From positions 54,492,827-54,556,826 of the forward strand of contig JAHLJT010003656.1 of assembly GCA_031308135.1 (NCBI GenBank): 64,000 nt of DNA. The letters are read 5' to 3'. Origin of the DNA: Acheta domesticus. Taxonomy: Eukaryota > Arthropoda > Insecta > Orthoptera > Gryllidae. Numbering within the stretch: position 1 is the first letter of the stretch; the number at the start of each line of letters is the position of its first letter. The position numbers and the translations under genes are program-made. Below are positions 46,501-58,439 of the stretch, in pieces. The notes beneath the pieces were generated by a model. That model saw only the letters and a list, made by a program, of their open reading frames with translations, was not told where the DNA came from and searched no databases.

Positions 46501-49500
46501 GTAAGCATTTTTAACAGTTCGTTTTAAATGTCATTTGTTTAGACCATATTTCAATGTGTAGACACAAAAGTGTTCAAATATTTATTTAGGAAAACCAATC
46601 GTAGATTTTGATATTATATTGGTTATTTATACGCTTATCCTAATCATGCATCAGTTCTTTCTGAATGCAATTTGCAGCATCAAGAACCGTATTAGAATAA
46701 AAACACAAAATATCAATAATTTTTCATATCCTAAAATGTTTAATAGTTTTAGTTTATTAAATCATTTTTCGTAGTTGTCTATGCAAATGGAAGAAGTTGA
46801 TATGTGCCGCTAGTGGGTAAGCGCCAATTGCGAGTTGAGACAAAGCCGAAGTTGACCTTGGCCGGAGATCCTACTTACGGATGATCATTGGCAATTTTAT
46901 ATCCAACTAGGTCAATGATTTCGCAGTAGAATTGCTGTTATGAAATTGTTCATGACGCATGTTTCACTCACTGTCTTTTTAGATAGAAGACTTTGAATGT
47001 TGGAAAAACGTTGTTAATTTCGGACTAATGGGAAACTCATTTATCGGGGACTCGTTAGGCATAACGAAGTTTAAGTGTTACGACAGAGCACGGCACATAA
47101 AACTGGTTCAGTATCATTCATTGGAAGTTTTATAGATCATTCTTCTAGTGAATTGCTGAATTTTATTCCCATGGTCCCCCCAACAAAGGCCTAGAGTTTT
47201 CGTTTACCTTCCTTGGCAAAATTCATTTAAATATTTATGTTCGAATTATAAACTTTTTAAACAATAATATTGTATAGTAACTTATCTACAGTACATGAAT
47301 AATATACAATATAATACCAAGTATGTTTATTATTTAACAAAAATCTACGATCCCCCCCCCCAAATGATCGACTAGATCCGCCTCTTCCAAGAATAAATAC
47401 GTCTTCACATTTTGAATAAATTATTTGACACTATTATATTGGCAACTATTTGTTTACAAGTGATTCCAATATGCAAAGAATTCTAAATTGAAGGTAAAAT
47501 TAGCCATCAATACTCCGCAGGGTTGGAGACCTTTCGGATAAAAAAAAAGAAGGGAAAGCTTTTCACTTTCACTTTAATTCAAAAACTTTAGTGTTCCTCA
47601 AAATCACGGAGTCATTTATTGCATACGACCAGCTGGGTAATTTGAACATTTACCACAATGAGAGAGGGAGGAACATTTAATCGGTGTGAAATCCGATGCC
47701 AGAGAACATTTCGTAGTTAATATTTAAAATGAGCTCTGATTCTGTAATGTTGGTCGACCAATAAATTACGCTGGACAACTGTGCTACTCGTCAGATACCA
47801 TCAATTCCCACGCGTGATCTAATACAATATTTTAACGATTATTAAAATGTATTTACCGACAGTGGACGAGGATCTGCGAGCAGGTATGAATTTACTTTAA
47901 ATCGATAACAAAGTGATACGATTTGATTTACCTTGATATGATTTATTTAGTCAAAAAACAGGAGAAGATCTGCGCACGTATTCTTCAACTCTAGAATTGC
48001 TTCTCAATATACATTTCATAGACCCCTAGGAATGCAAATTGCGTGGAAAGCAGAGTACGGATATTGTGGAAGACCGAAAAACTGTGTATCATTTCACTTA
48101 TAACTAACACCCATTGGTTTTCTTCATTCTCGATAAATGAGCTACTGAGAGGTAGCGTGGTATAAGTCACTAAAATCCCGATTTTGAATTGTTCAATATT
48201 TGGATAGAACTAGGTGACTTACAACCTCAGGCAAAGTGGCCTACGTCTAACTCTCACAGTGGCCGCTAACAGCAGCACTGCGCGAGAGCTGAAACAGAAC
48301 CAAACGACGCAACAGACAGGGGAAAATGCTGTCCTGTAAAACTAAGGGTAAATTAACACCACTACCTCTCAGCAGCCCATACGTTTTTAGCATTATGAAG
48401 CACAGGATGTTTAATATTTCCCTTTGGAAACATTAGAACATGTTGCAAACCAGAAAGCCTCCCTTCAACGTAATTCAAGTGATACTTTAACTTGCTATTT
48501 CATTGTACCACACTTTATGTGGGAGTAGTCGGTAATGTATCACGATTAGAATTGTACTCAAAGTTCCCACGTATATTTTCATATACTTTCACTTTGTAGA
48601 AATAACCAGCACATCACGTAGGAAATTTCCCAATAGTGTACATTGTTGATGCTAGTAAGTTCCGGGGCGAAAATATATTCTGGAGGAAACCATAGTTATA
48701 GTGAAGAGTTGTCGCTTTCCGTGAGGTAGAGAGTTCTTCTAGAAATTGCAGGAAGTGACGGATAACTTAAGTGAGGATGTTGTAAAAACTTCCTTTAGAG
48801 GATTGCCTTCCTTCAGAGGATAGCCTCCATAGAGAATAGCTGAGAAGTTGATCTGGGAAATGCAATTTGTTCAAGGCGTATAATTTTGCTACTCAAATGC
48901 CAAGAATATTAAAGGCAATAATTCTTTCTCAGCATCATTAAATAAAGCTTCAGTTTTAATACTTTTGTGGGAATGCTGGAGGATGTTATATGGCAATGCA
49001 TTTCGGGAAGCAGTCACGTAAAAGTTCACTAGACAACCACTGTCTTAGCGCATTGAGCACGAAGGATTTTTCCTGGTTTGTGTGTACAGTCACTCACAGA
49101 AATAGCAGGACCCGCCCCCTCAGCTTCAATGAGTAATATCTTCAAGCACGCATATAATAATAGGACGCAACGGTATTTCACAACTTTCGGTTCTGAAAAT
49201 TGCATAGCACATTCTGAAAGTACAAAATAAAAATAATTATTGTCTCAACATAAATATAAAATATCACTTACAAAAGTAATAGGAGCATAAACAAACACTT
49301 ATACTATATGTCTTATGTTAATAACGTAATGCCAGTTTGGTTTTATGGGGTTTATATAAATAGATGTGACAAGGAAAATAACTATCCTAAGAATCGCCGC
49401 AATATTATAGTTGTCTGCTACTAATTCATAATATTCTCCTGTGTTAAATCTTTAGAAAGGAACGTGAATTACATTTTCACGGTATGATATTTCACCGAGT

Positions 49501-49739
49501 GTTGTTGCTGTCACGATCAACAATGTAGCTGAAGGTTACGTTGGCCAATTGCATCCAAGAAAAGCCGAAAAAGGGAGAAGTGTACTTTTAGGGGAGAAAA
49601 CAGTCCTAATGGTTAACCACGCAGAGTACTTAGTATTGGATTCGCCGTTTACATTAGCGATTAGTTGAGAAATCTGGCAGGGGCGCTTGAAATGCTGCCA
49701 GGCCGTGCCTCCTGTGTGCACACGCGTGAATGCTTTGGT
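43501..49739. other. Long stretch without a gene I can support
   Basis: Mostly AT-rich. A minus-strand stretch at about 45965-45800 reads protein-like (SLSDRVFSAFGKMLLEVHKR) but has no recognised family. A C9 run is at about 47353-47361. No repeat ends identified. Confidence 0.45.
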
Positions 49740-49970
49740 GGGACGTCCTCGCCCGCTGCTCTTCCCCTCGTGGGAGAAGGCGAGCTGGGCGGGGATGGGG
49801 CGGGGGCGGGGCGGGGGCGGGGTGGGGGCGGGGGCGGGGGCGGGGGACGGGGGATCGAGGGCGCTGCGGTCAGCGCACACGCGTACGGGCGCAACGCAGC
49901 GCGACGCAGCGCGAGGCAGCGGCCGGTCCGCGGCGCTTGTACGCTCGCCACTGCGGGCTGGGAAGGGACA
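49740..49970. other. G-rich CpG island
   Basis: GGGGCGGGGGCGGG repeats (49795-49850), Sp1-type boxes, then a CpG-rich GCGACGCAGCGCGAGGCAGC segment (49897-49916). It resembles a TATA-less promoter, but no downstream coding exon is evident. Confidence 0.4.
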
Positions 49971-49977
49971 TTGATAA

Positions 49978-50952
49978 CAGAACATCCACGTTACCCTTCC
50001 TCGATATTGAAAATTGAAACATCGATGTTAATAATACATCGACCTAAAACCATCGATGTTTTTAAACATCAATTGATTGATTAGTGACTGGGCGCGTCAA
50101 CTGCAGTCATTACCCCCGTAAGTGTACTGTAAGACAAAGCGTGTTTGATTTATTGTTAGTGATTCCGGGCGCGTCAACTACTAGGGTCACTAGTCTCGTA
50201 AGTGTAGTGCATGTTTTTGTTCGTGCTATGACGTTGATCTTCCCCATGGCAGGCAATATCCGTCGCCGACTTACTCGTCGGTTTGCGGGCTTTTCCTCAA
50301 GCAGGTATCTTCCACCAGCGGGGCCCCTCCCCACCCGGGACAAGCTTTAAGCCCCCGACTGGTCCCCCGACATGCGTGGTAGCGTAGCGCATGTGAGTGT
50401 AATTCTGTGCAAGGGGTGGGGATAGGACAAGAAAAAGGAAGGAATAATCGCGCGCGATCCGTTGCCCGTTTGATAGGGTACTGCCCCGGCATTCGGCGGG
50501 GGTGTTGATCGGAGAAGCCACGGAAAACTACGGATCAGAGCAGCCGACAGCTAGAATTCTTCTCCAGATAGCGACTGAATTCGACCGAGCTGACAAGCTA
50601 GTGTCGAAAATCCTGTTACCGTCGGGGTTCGAGCCCTAGGAGTTTCCAGTCAGAGGCATTGCAATGACATCACTTATTGCCCTGAGCCACCTCTCCAGGT
50701 TTTAAACATCAATGTTTGAAAGAACAAACAGACGGCGGTAGATTCAGATATTATTTCATACTTTAACTTTTACATAATAGTGATTATAGAAATTTTCATC
50801 AAGAAAATAATCATCGAAAACGAACAAATATTGAGCACAAAGTATCTATGTTAAGAAAACATCGGTTTTAATATATCGATATTTAAAACATCAATGTTTC
50901 TTTAAAAAATCGATGATTTTTAAACTTCGATATCGATGTCTCATCCCCACTG
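49978..50952. mobile_element. CATCGATG-rich hAT-like element, split by a SINE
   Basis: On both sides of the SINE at 50074-50699 the sequence is full of CATCGATG, ATCGATAT and near variants (50018-50058; 50846-50936). The right end, reverse-complemented, reads CAGTGGGGATGAGACATCGA, a CAG-starting hAT-like terminus shared with the copy at 35580-36475. The left terminus is not clear. Confidence 0.45.
50074..50699 (-). mobile_element. SINE with 14-bp target duplication and doubled 3' end
   Basis: TTTTAAACATCAAT flanks the element exactly at 50060-50073 and 50700-50713. Minus sense starts at 50699 (CCTGGAGAGGTGGCTCAGGG), has the B-box-like GGCTCGAACCC (50622-50632), the full body and the GACGCGCCCGGAATCACTAA end (50155-50174). 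It then continues into a second, partial 3' end (GACGCGCCCAGTCACTAATC) before the (AATC)n tail at 50074-50084. Confidence 0.9.
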
Positions 50953-52249
50953 TAAACTCCCCAGACCCGGGCAGAAGCATATTCCTTTGCACAACCGATT
51001 CTACCTTTTATATCCAGTTGAACTCCGCAGTGCTGTGGGTGAGTTCACCATTCAACCCAAAACCAATGTTAATATACCCGATACTCTCCAGAAGGACTTC
51101 AATTGTTATCATTTTCCCTCAAGTCCTGTTTGGGCTGCCCTGTCGGGGTTCCTACGCAAGTTCATAATGAAACAATTAAACATATAGTAGAGTTCCTGGT
51201 CCATTCATCCTGTGGCATGGAAAGTTGGATGCATAAAAATATCGTTAGAAATACTTTATATTTCACATTTCGAAATACAGTTTAATTATCCTCAATCTGA
51301 ACAATCAAGACTTAACATATGAGGTTCTGATAGGCAAAAGAGTAATTCAGTGTTCCACTACTCTATGGGCTTTGGCATGCCAAAACAAGTTTTTTAGAAT
51401 TCTCTCAGAATGTTCTGAAAGGATCCGGAAAAATGATTTGCTCCCCACCAGTAGGCCGAGAGGCTGCGAATCTCACCTCAACTTCCCCGTATGTGTGTGT
51501 TTGCGTGCATACACTTACAGGTTACCCACTTACTACATATAGGATGAAAGAAGTGTTCATGTTGATTTCTCTGACTAGAAAGCAAGACACTGTGGAAAGT
51601 ATGCGCCCATCAAAAGAACGTCCAACAAAATCAGTTGGACCGAACCCAGTCATATCAGTACAGGAAGGAAGTGAGGTAGAACAAAACGCACTAGCGACCG
51701 AGTGCCACGGAAGATATGGAACATAGAGACCTCATGCAAGGTAACTTGAGAGTCATGACAACTAGTGGTACTGTGGTAAACTAGAGTATTATCTGTAACT
51801 GCTCGAATTATTTCCAGCATATCATACAAACAAGGATACTTCCACAAATTAATACAACATTCAGAGCTAAAGATCGTATTATGAATGCATTCGAAACTAC
51901 CATAGTATTACTTTATGCATATCTGTGTACATATTCTTCCCTATTTTACTAAAGTTGAATGTACCACTTTATTGAACCTAGAAAACATTTTAACGTTAAC
52001 GTTAATTAATTAAATCCGCCTTATCTTATCTCTCCCCTCATGTCGTCGGTCATCAAGGTTCTTCTCAAATATCCATTGCTGCATTCTATGGCAACAGTAC
52101 CGTGTACGATAGTAATATCAAATTATCGCAATAAAAGTTTGTGCAAAATTATAATTATTTTTTTCAATTTTTATTTCATATTACATATAAATTATTTAAA
52201 TTGTGTTTTTAAGAGAACAAATCTTATTGGGATAGTTTCAAACAAGGTT
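50953..52249. other. No gene supported
   Basis: No recognised coding or repeat structure. Confidence 0.45.
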
Positions 52250-52570
52250 GTAATCTTCATAATTGTAGTTGTACAAAGACGCTGAAAAAATTGAACTTTT
52301 GCAATTTTCGAAAAATCAGGGATTTCACAGAAAAAGAGTCCTCTACCATTCTCTTAAACGTCCTCTACCATTCTCTACAACAACAAAATTTGATCAAAAA
52401 ATTTAGTGCCTTTTCTTTTAAAATTTTTAAACTTTCTCAGGTGCTTCATGTAAAGTTGCCCCCAAAGCCAAAATATCTGTTTCAAATTCAAGGGGCTCCG
52501 ACATCAGCCAGATCGATTGGACAATACCAGTTTTGGTGAAAATCCTGCTTACGGTTTAGCCGCTAGCGTT
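52250..52570. repeat. Dispersed repeat, copy 1
   Basis: GCTGAAAAAATTGAACTTTT, TTCGAAAAATCAGGGATTTC, CTTCATGTAAAGTTGCCCCC, GACATCAGCCAGATCGATTG and TTTTGGTGAAAATCCTGCTT occur in the same order as near-matches at 63570-63870. It is AT-rich and noncoding. The shared end (CGCTAGCGTT) lies at 52562-52571. Confidence 0.7.
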
Positions 52571-52574
52571 GTCT

Positions 52575-52995
52575 GGAGTCGCAGTCTGGAGGAGAACTCT
52601 AGCGAACGGCTGCTCTGATCGGTAGTTTTCCGTGTTCTATCCGATCAACACCAGGCGAATGCCGGAGCAGTACTCTAACAAATGGTCCATGGACCTCGCG
52701 CGATCTTTCCTTCCTCTTCCTTGTCCCATCCTCTTCCCGTACATACACTTTCACTAACATGCACTACACTACACACGCACACATGTCAGGAGACCGGTCG
52801 GGGGCTTACAGCTTGTCCGCCTAGGGCGGTGCGAGATACCTGGTTGAGGAAAAGCCCGCTAGCCGACGGTAGGTCGGCACCAGATCTCGCCATCCAACGA
52901 GGGAAGACCATCGCCATCTCCCGAGAAAATCACATGTACTACACTTACGGGACTATTGACCCTAGTAGTTGAATCACTAACAATCAGTAAATCAA
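52575..52995 (+). mobile_element. SINE, 5'-truncated copy
   Basis: Plus sense from the GGAGGAGAACTCTAGCGAAC region through GGTAGTTTTCCGTGTTCTAT, CACCAGGCGAATGCCGGAGC, CCGACGGTAGGTCGGCACCA and CACTTACGGGACTATTGACC to AATCACTAACAATCAGTAAA and a degenerate (AATC) tail. The tRNA-like head is missing; the copy joins directly to dispersed repeat copy 1. Confidence 0.85.
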
Positions 52996-53159
52996 TCAAC
53001 ACGCGTTGTCTAACACGAACCGACCAGCATTCACCCACTGCACCAAGGGTGTAGCTACGCAGAGAAACCATTCCCCAACAGTCTGAAATGTTCAGGTGAT
53101 TTATCACCACAAAGATATTTGTGAAGTGGAGCGCCTTACTCGAAACGAGGCGTGACTGG

Positions 53160-53480
53160 CAGGAGGGCGTGTGGAACGTGCCCGGAAAACGTTCGCGCCG
53201 ACGAGAGGAGGAGGAGGAGGAGGAGGAATTTTCCACGGCAGTCGGCGCTTCTGGACGGTCGCTCAAAAGGCGGCCTTGGGGCGTCGAGTGCGAGTTAAGA
53301 GGCTTGCGTCACGGGAAGGCTGCAACGTGAGGGCTAGTCGAGGCAGCGCGCGTCGTGTAGCGAAGTTCGGGGAAGATGTAGCCAGATGGGTCGGAGAGCT
53401 GAGCGCGCGGGTTCGGCGAGTTGACGGGGGGTCGGAGTTTTGTGAGCTAAGAGGGGGAAGGGGTGGAGATGAGCGCGGTC
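53160..53480. other. Moderately GC-rich region with a (GAG)n run
   Basis: A GAGGAG run at about 53201-53227 and CpG-rich sequence to 53480. Several open frames, none recognisable. Confidence 0.4.
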
Positions 53481-53596
53481 CGAACTGAAAGGTTGGGATG
53501 ACCACAGGTGAAGTAAGTTTTATCAACATCCAAGTTATCAACAGATCTTTCACCGCTCCCTGACCACATTAGAAGGGTAGCTCAACTTCCAATAGG

Positions 53597-53670
53597 TCCC
53601 GACTGGCCCAGCTTGGGGTTATACCTTGAGAATGAATACCCCGCAAGCCGACGAATAAGGTGGGGATGGA
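53597..53670 (+). mobile_element. SINE internal fragment
   Basis: GGTCCCGACTGGCCCAGCTT to GCAAGCCGACGAATAAGGTG matches the SINE's later body (CGACCGGTC ... AGCTTG ... CCGACGGTAGGT). It is placed immediately upstream of another SINE copy, out of order with it. Confidence 0.5.
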
Positions 53671-53679
53671 AGGGGGGAG

Positions 53680-54085
53680 ATTTCTGGCGGCCGGCCGCTC
53701 TGAGCGGTAGTTTTCCTTTGTTTTTCCGATCAATACCTGGCAAATGCCGGGGTAGTACCCAAACAAACGGGCCCATGCAAAGGCACTGTCTTCGTTTCCT
53801 CATCCTCGTCCTACCCTCTCCCCTTACACATTTATTCTTACATGCAGTAAACTATTACACACGTCGGGAGACCAATCGGAGCTTAGAGCTTGTTACGGCT
53901 GGGGAGATTCTTCGCTGGCGGAGATACGTGGAGGAGAAAACACGCAATCCGCCGTGTAGGTTGGCGCCGGAAAAAAACTCACGTTCTAGCGGGAGAGAAC
54001 ACTGCCACCGCCGGAATATGACATGTTTTACACTTACGGGACTAATTACCACAACGGTTGACGCACCCGCAACACAAAATAATCA
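53680..54085 (+). mobile_element. SINE, 5'-truncated copy
   Basis: Plus sense from GCGGCCGGCCGCTCTGAGCG through the body (ACCTGGCAAATGCCGGGGTA; CACACGTCGGGAGACCAATC) to CACTTACGGGACTAATTACC, GTTGACGCACCCGCAACACA and an AATCAATC tail near 54080. Confidence 0.85.
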
Positions 54086-54219
54086 ATCAGTTCAATGGGC
54101 CCTCCTGCATCAGCACCACATTTTTTAAGGGACAAAAGATTCCAAAACTGGCACAACTTTAAGATTCCTCTCTGTTATATCTACATAAATTCCTAGGTGG
54201 CGGCAGATGTACTGACATG

Positions 54220-54246
54220 GCGGAGGAGGAGGAGGAGGAGGAGGGA
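54220..54246. repeat. (GAG)n / (GGA)n microsatellite
   Basis: About eight GAG units on the + strand. Confidence 0.9.
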
Positions 54247-54285
54247 CCTGTTTTGCCAGTTCGTATTTGTAAATGGCTCAATACA

Positions 54286-54806
54286 ATGGGCAACAGGGTT
54301 GCCAGATTAGGGGTTTTCCCCCTAAATTTAGTTTTTTTTGTCTTTAGGGGTTGTTTTAGGGGGCAAATTTATTCGGGGGTTTCCTTGGAGGGGATTTCAT
54401 TGAGTTCTTAAAATGTTAATTTTGTGTTATATTGTGAAAAGATGTTATATTGTGAAATCATCACACTCGCCAATGATGAGAACTCAACTTCGTTTTAAAA
54501 TTTTGGGAAGTAAGGGTACCAGTGCACTGGTCGGGTGGGGGGTAAGTAAAATGCGGATCGACTACCTATTGCTATTGTTTCAATTTGACTGTAACTGACA
54601 AGTTAACTGTAAAATATAAATATCATCATATACAATTAATAATATTTTTCGTATTTCTTTCCTTTCCTTACCTCCCCATACATTTTAAACATGAAATAAT
54701 ATATTTTTTTAATTTGTTTTTTTTTTTTGTTGTTGTCATTTTGGGGGTTTTCACAGCGCTATCTGGAGGGAATTGCTTAAGACCATCTGGCAACGCTGAT
54801 GGGCAC
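54286..54806. mobile_element. Non-autonomous hAT transposon
   Basis: The left terminus CAGGGTTGCCAGAT (54294-54307) and reverse-complemented right terminus CAGCGTTGCCAGAT (54785-54798) match at 13 of 14 bases. They are flanked by 8-bp direct repeats ATGGGCAA (54286-54293) and ATGGGCAC (54799-54806), 7 of 8 identical. Length is 505 bases with no transposase. CAG.GTTGCCA ends with 8-bp duplications are typical of hAT elements. Confidence 0.9.
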
Positions 54807-55369
54807 CCTCACAGAGGTAGTAACTCTACTGGTGGCGGCTGAAGGGTTACAAATTTTCTTCGTGACAGACCTCTTTCAAATAAAGAGAAAGTGAGTTCTT
54901 TTCTTCATTTTCTCCACATTTGACTTATCTAGATTGGAAATTTACTATTTTGTACCATCTATTAAGTAAGAGTTTTGGGGAAAAATATGAAGTTGAATGA
55001 TCAGATATTGATGTAATTGTTTTCATAAACAGGCAAACCCAATCACCCAAAATGTTTAAACAGAAGCAATAATATTAAATGTGTGTGATTACTCTGCACA
55101 GTTATTTTAAAATAACATAAATCACGTGATTTTTACTTAATAAGAGTAATAAACCATGGGTAGCAAGATAATTATATAATGATAAAAATAATAAAATATT
55201 AATAACAATAAGTCCACATGTTTATGTCTACCGTTTATAAATATTCCAAGGCATTAATCATGTGATTTTCCAACTACTTCTACACAATGAAGAATAACGT
55301 AACACAGCTACAATTATTACCCTGGGACCCCACCCACACATCATAGGACTAGCTTCGCCCCCAGGCCGC
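54807..55369. other. AT-rich, no gene seen
   Basis: No coding signal or repeat recognised. Confidence 0.5.
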
Positions 55370-55650
55370 GCGGATTTCGCGCTGTGGTCGGAGCGTCTAA
55401 TGCGTGGCCGGCTGGCCTTGGCAGGGCAACTCGACCCCGTGCCTGGCCGTGCCTCGCGCCGTGTCGCCTAGCCAGCCTGAGTCACGGGCCGCCGTGATTC
55501 ACGCGTGCTGTGGTTGCGTTCCGTGTTATGGCGTGGAGCTTCGGATCCGCCATAACATTGAGTCACCGCCGCAAACGTGTTGTCTATCGCGGCGCATTTC
55601 TTTCGTTAGCGTCGACGAGACGGCGCGTCGCGGAATGTGGCTGCGCAGAT
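55370..55650. other. CpG-rich patch
   Basis: GC-rich with many CpG, open in several frames. No start, exon or repeat ends identified. Confidence 0.35.
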
Positions 55651-56013
55651 GGCTCACGTTTCGTAATGTTGGGACTCGTCTCGGATTTCGAGAGGGTTGG
55701 TTGTTAAGGATCATAAGCAGTGGGAGATATCGTGGAAAATTTTCACGTAGCGACATGAGTTGAGAAACAAGTGTGGGAGTGCTTGTACTAGTTGGAAACA
55801 ATTGCATGTTGTTATGAGAGATACAACTATAATTGTACTAATAAAAAAACAGACTGAGTGAAACGCTTCATTATTTCAAGGACATTCCGCGAAGGACTTC
55901 TATTATCTCGTTTACACTGCGTTGTGCGATCTGTCATTACAGATGCATTGACGGAGACACCGTCAAGTCTTGAACAACCTCAGTCAAACGCAAATCATTT
56001 AGGAATTCACATC

Positions 56014-56015
<2 letters not shown>
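55651..56015. other. No gene supported
   Basis: Ordinary AT-rich sequence leading into the TAA microsatellite. Confidence 0.45.

Positions 56016-56049
<34 letters not shown>
56016..56049. repeat. (TAA)11 microsatellite, unoccupied
   Basis: Eleven TAA units on the + strand with no retrotransposon sequence on either side. This is an empty site of the type occupied by Dong copies at 3-8 kb. Confidence 0.95.
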
Positions 56050-56050
<1 letters not shown>

Positions 56051-57532
56051 GATAATAGTTATGTATAATAACGATAATTATTATATTTATTTTTTAATCT
56101 AATATTAATTTTCATGTAATTTATTTTTCAGTGATAATTATAATCCAAGTTGCTTAAATTCAAACAATGTTTTGACATTTAATTCGTGTTTTCCGAACCA
56201 AAACGTATGATGCACATTCTCGTGATACAACATTCGAAACTAAGAATGTTACGTTCAAGTCTTAAGACACGATTTCCAAAATCCAACATAAATTTCAACC
56301 TCTTCGCGGGCACGAGTTATTACGTATTATCCAAATAGGCTGAAATTTTCCATAGTTTTGTATATTTCATTCTGAATTGATCTAATTGCAGGGAGTAATA
56401 AAATATCAACTTTCTATTTTTCAACTACCACACCAACTTCTTACATCAGTTTACCAAATACAACCGTACAGTATATTCTCATGACATGATGGCAGAATAA
56501 CTTGCAGATTCCTTCCGTGACGGATCCAATAATTCCATCGGTTCCTGCAGTTGCCTCTGTCCCAATCAGCATCCGAATCAAAGGTTTAAAGATTTGTCAG
56601 AGAATAATGTTTCTCTAACTACATAGAAGGAACAATTACGAATTTATTTCTACAAATATCATGACACCACTGAGAACTTTAAGAAGCTTTAGAATAATTT
56701 AGCCTATGTCGACATGTGTCTCGAGAATTGACTGCGGTTGTCCGTAGTTAGACATGTCGCCCCTGTCAAGAAAGTATGAAGTCCGCGAATGATAATGAAT
56801 ACCATGAATAAAACTATTGGGTACCTGACACCTCTAGATTATAAACTTAATATTTTAGAGGACTTTAACAGGAGGCAAAAATCACTTAAATTTTACTGCA
56901 AATTCCCTGCTCAAATAAATCAAAATGCAATTAAAAATGTGGTAAACGAGTCCTTTATATCAGCACCTTTGAATTTTACAAAATTGCGAAAGACTTTTGC
57001 AAAATGCAAATTGTAAATACAAACTTTCGTCAAACCTCACCTCCATCTTCATTATTGAAGCTAAAGCTTTTCTATTCAGCAATCTATTCGTTAATATTAG
57101 CACTTTAAATGATTTCATGAACAGTGCTTTCAAAATGTTAATAGTTTTGTGTAATTTTTAATTAAATCACGTCAATTTTCTAAATTACTTTAACTTGACC
57201 TTCTCAAGAACGGCTCGTCACTTTCTTTAAACGTTTTGTGGAGATAAATAACAACGTAATTAATACCACGCGCACGAGTGCCATTTTCAAAAATGATATG
57301 GACGTGTACGTGACCTTTCTTTTCAGAGATGTCAAGAAGGGAACAGTAGCTTTATTCACAAGAGCCTCTGAAAAGTTAAATATAAAAATGAAATTTAAAA
57401 ACATAAACAATGGCATTACATCCATTTTTACTTTCCCTTCCTCTACTACAGTGTAGGGAGGAAAAGTAATGGGATACAATACGCTTTCGAATTTTCGGTC
57501 GAGAAATAAGATTAAGGTTTTTTGACCTGTGA
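56050..57532. other. AT-rich, no gene supported
   Basis: Short frames (56789-57016; 57238-57456) show no recognisable content. Confidence 0.5.
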
Positions 57533-57660
57533 TTTTGTACACACGTCAGGACTAAAAGCTGTTCACAAAGATAGTTAATATTGGTGCAGGTTAAGATTGG
57601 TTCATTTTGCACACACGTCAGAACTAAGAGCTGTTCACAAAGATGGTTACAAAGTTCACA
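57533..57660. repeat. Diverged tandem duplication, unit about 73 bp
   Basis: TTTGTACACACGTCAGGACT ... GCTGTTCACAAAGATAGTTA (57533-57573) recurs as TTTGCACACACGTCAGAACT ... GCTGTTCACAAAGATGGTTA (from 57606), with a further partial TTCACAAAGATAGGTGCAGG at 57655-57674. Confidence 0.8.
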
Positions 57661-57876
57661 AAGATAGGTGCAGGTGGAGAGGAAGCACATGCAATTATGT
57701 ACCCGAAAATCTAGATGTCTGGCTGTGCCTATTTGTCTTGATGAATGGATGGATGTTTCATGCATAATACTGTCAAAATAGAATCTTTTGAACAGAAACT
57801 TGGTAAATACATTAGGAATAACATTTAGTTGTGCCGTTCCGGTGATCGTTAAGTTATTTTAATCTCTGGAAGCCTT

Positions 57877-57919
57877 TTATTAAGCCATTTTCAATTTTCT
57901 TTGAAAAATGGCTTAATAA
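57877..57919. repeat. Short near-perfect hairpin
   Basis: TTATTAAGCCATTTTCAA (57877-57894) pairs with TTGAAAAATGGCTTAATAA after a 6-base loop, with one extra A. It may be a tiny MITE or a structured RNA element; nothing else supports a function. Confidence 0.65.
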
Positions 57920-58439
57920 ACATTTTTTGCTCGAATAAGTGTGCCTTTAGGAGTATGATATATTGCCAATATTGGTAAGTTCTCAAAAACAAATTCTTAA
58001 ATAATGGTGTTCAGCACAAACGTTCCAATAAAAATATGGTTTAGTTTCATTTTTTTTTTTCAAAATTGTGAATTACTGTTGAGATGACATTGATCTATTT
58101 AGACCATTGTTACCAGCACACAGAATTAACGACATAATACCTTTTCTCAATCGAGGAAAATTTTCCAGTCTGCGAGGTCAAACCTCCCTTATCCTCCGAT
58201 GTAGAAGGTAAATCGGACCATTTGGGGTAGTTGAGCGACCTGGATCGATCATTCGTCCAGCTGACTGCACTATCGTCGGCATTTGACCAGTAAAGAAAGA
58301 TAAGAACGGGATTGGCGTTTGTAGGACGCAGAGACATCGCAAAAGAAATCGCAAGAGGGGCGTTCAGTAGTGAAGTGCGCGATTTGAGCTTTTACAAACA
58401 TCAGAGCTGTGTTTACTTCAATCGCGGAGCGAAACGAAG

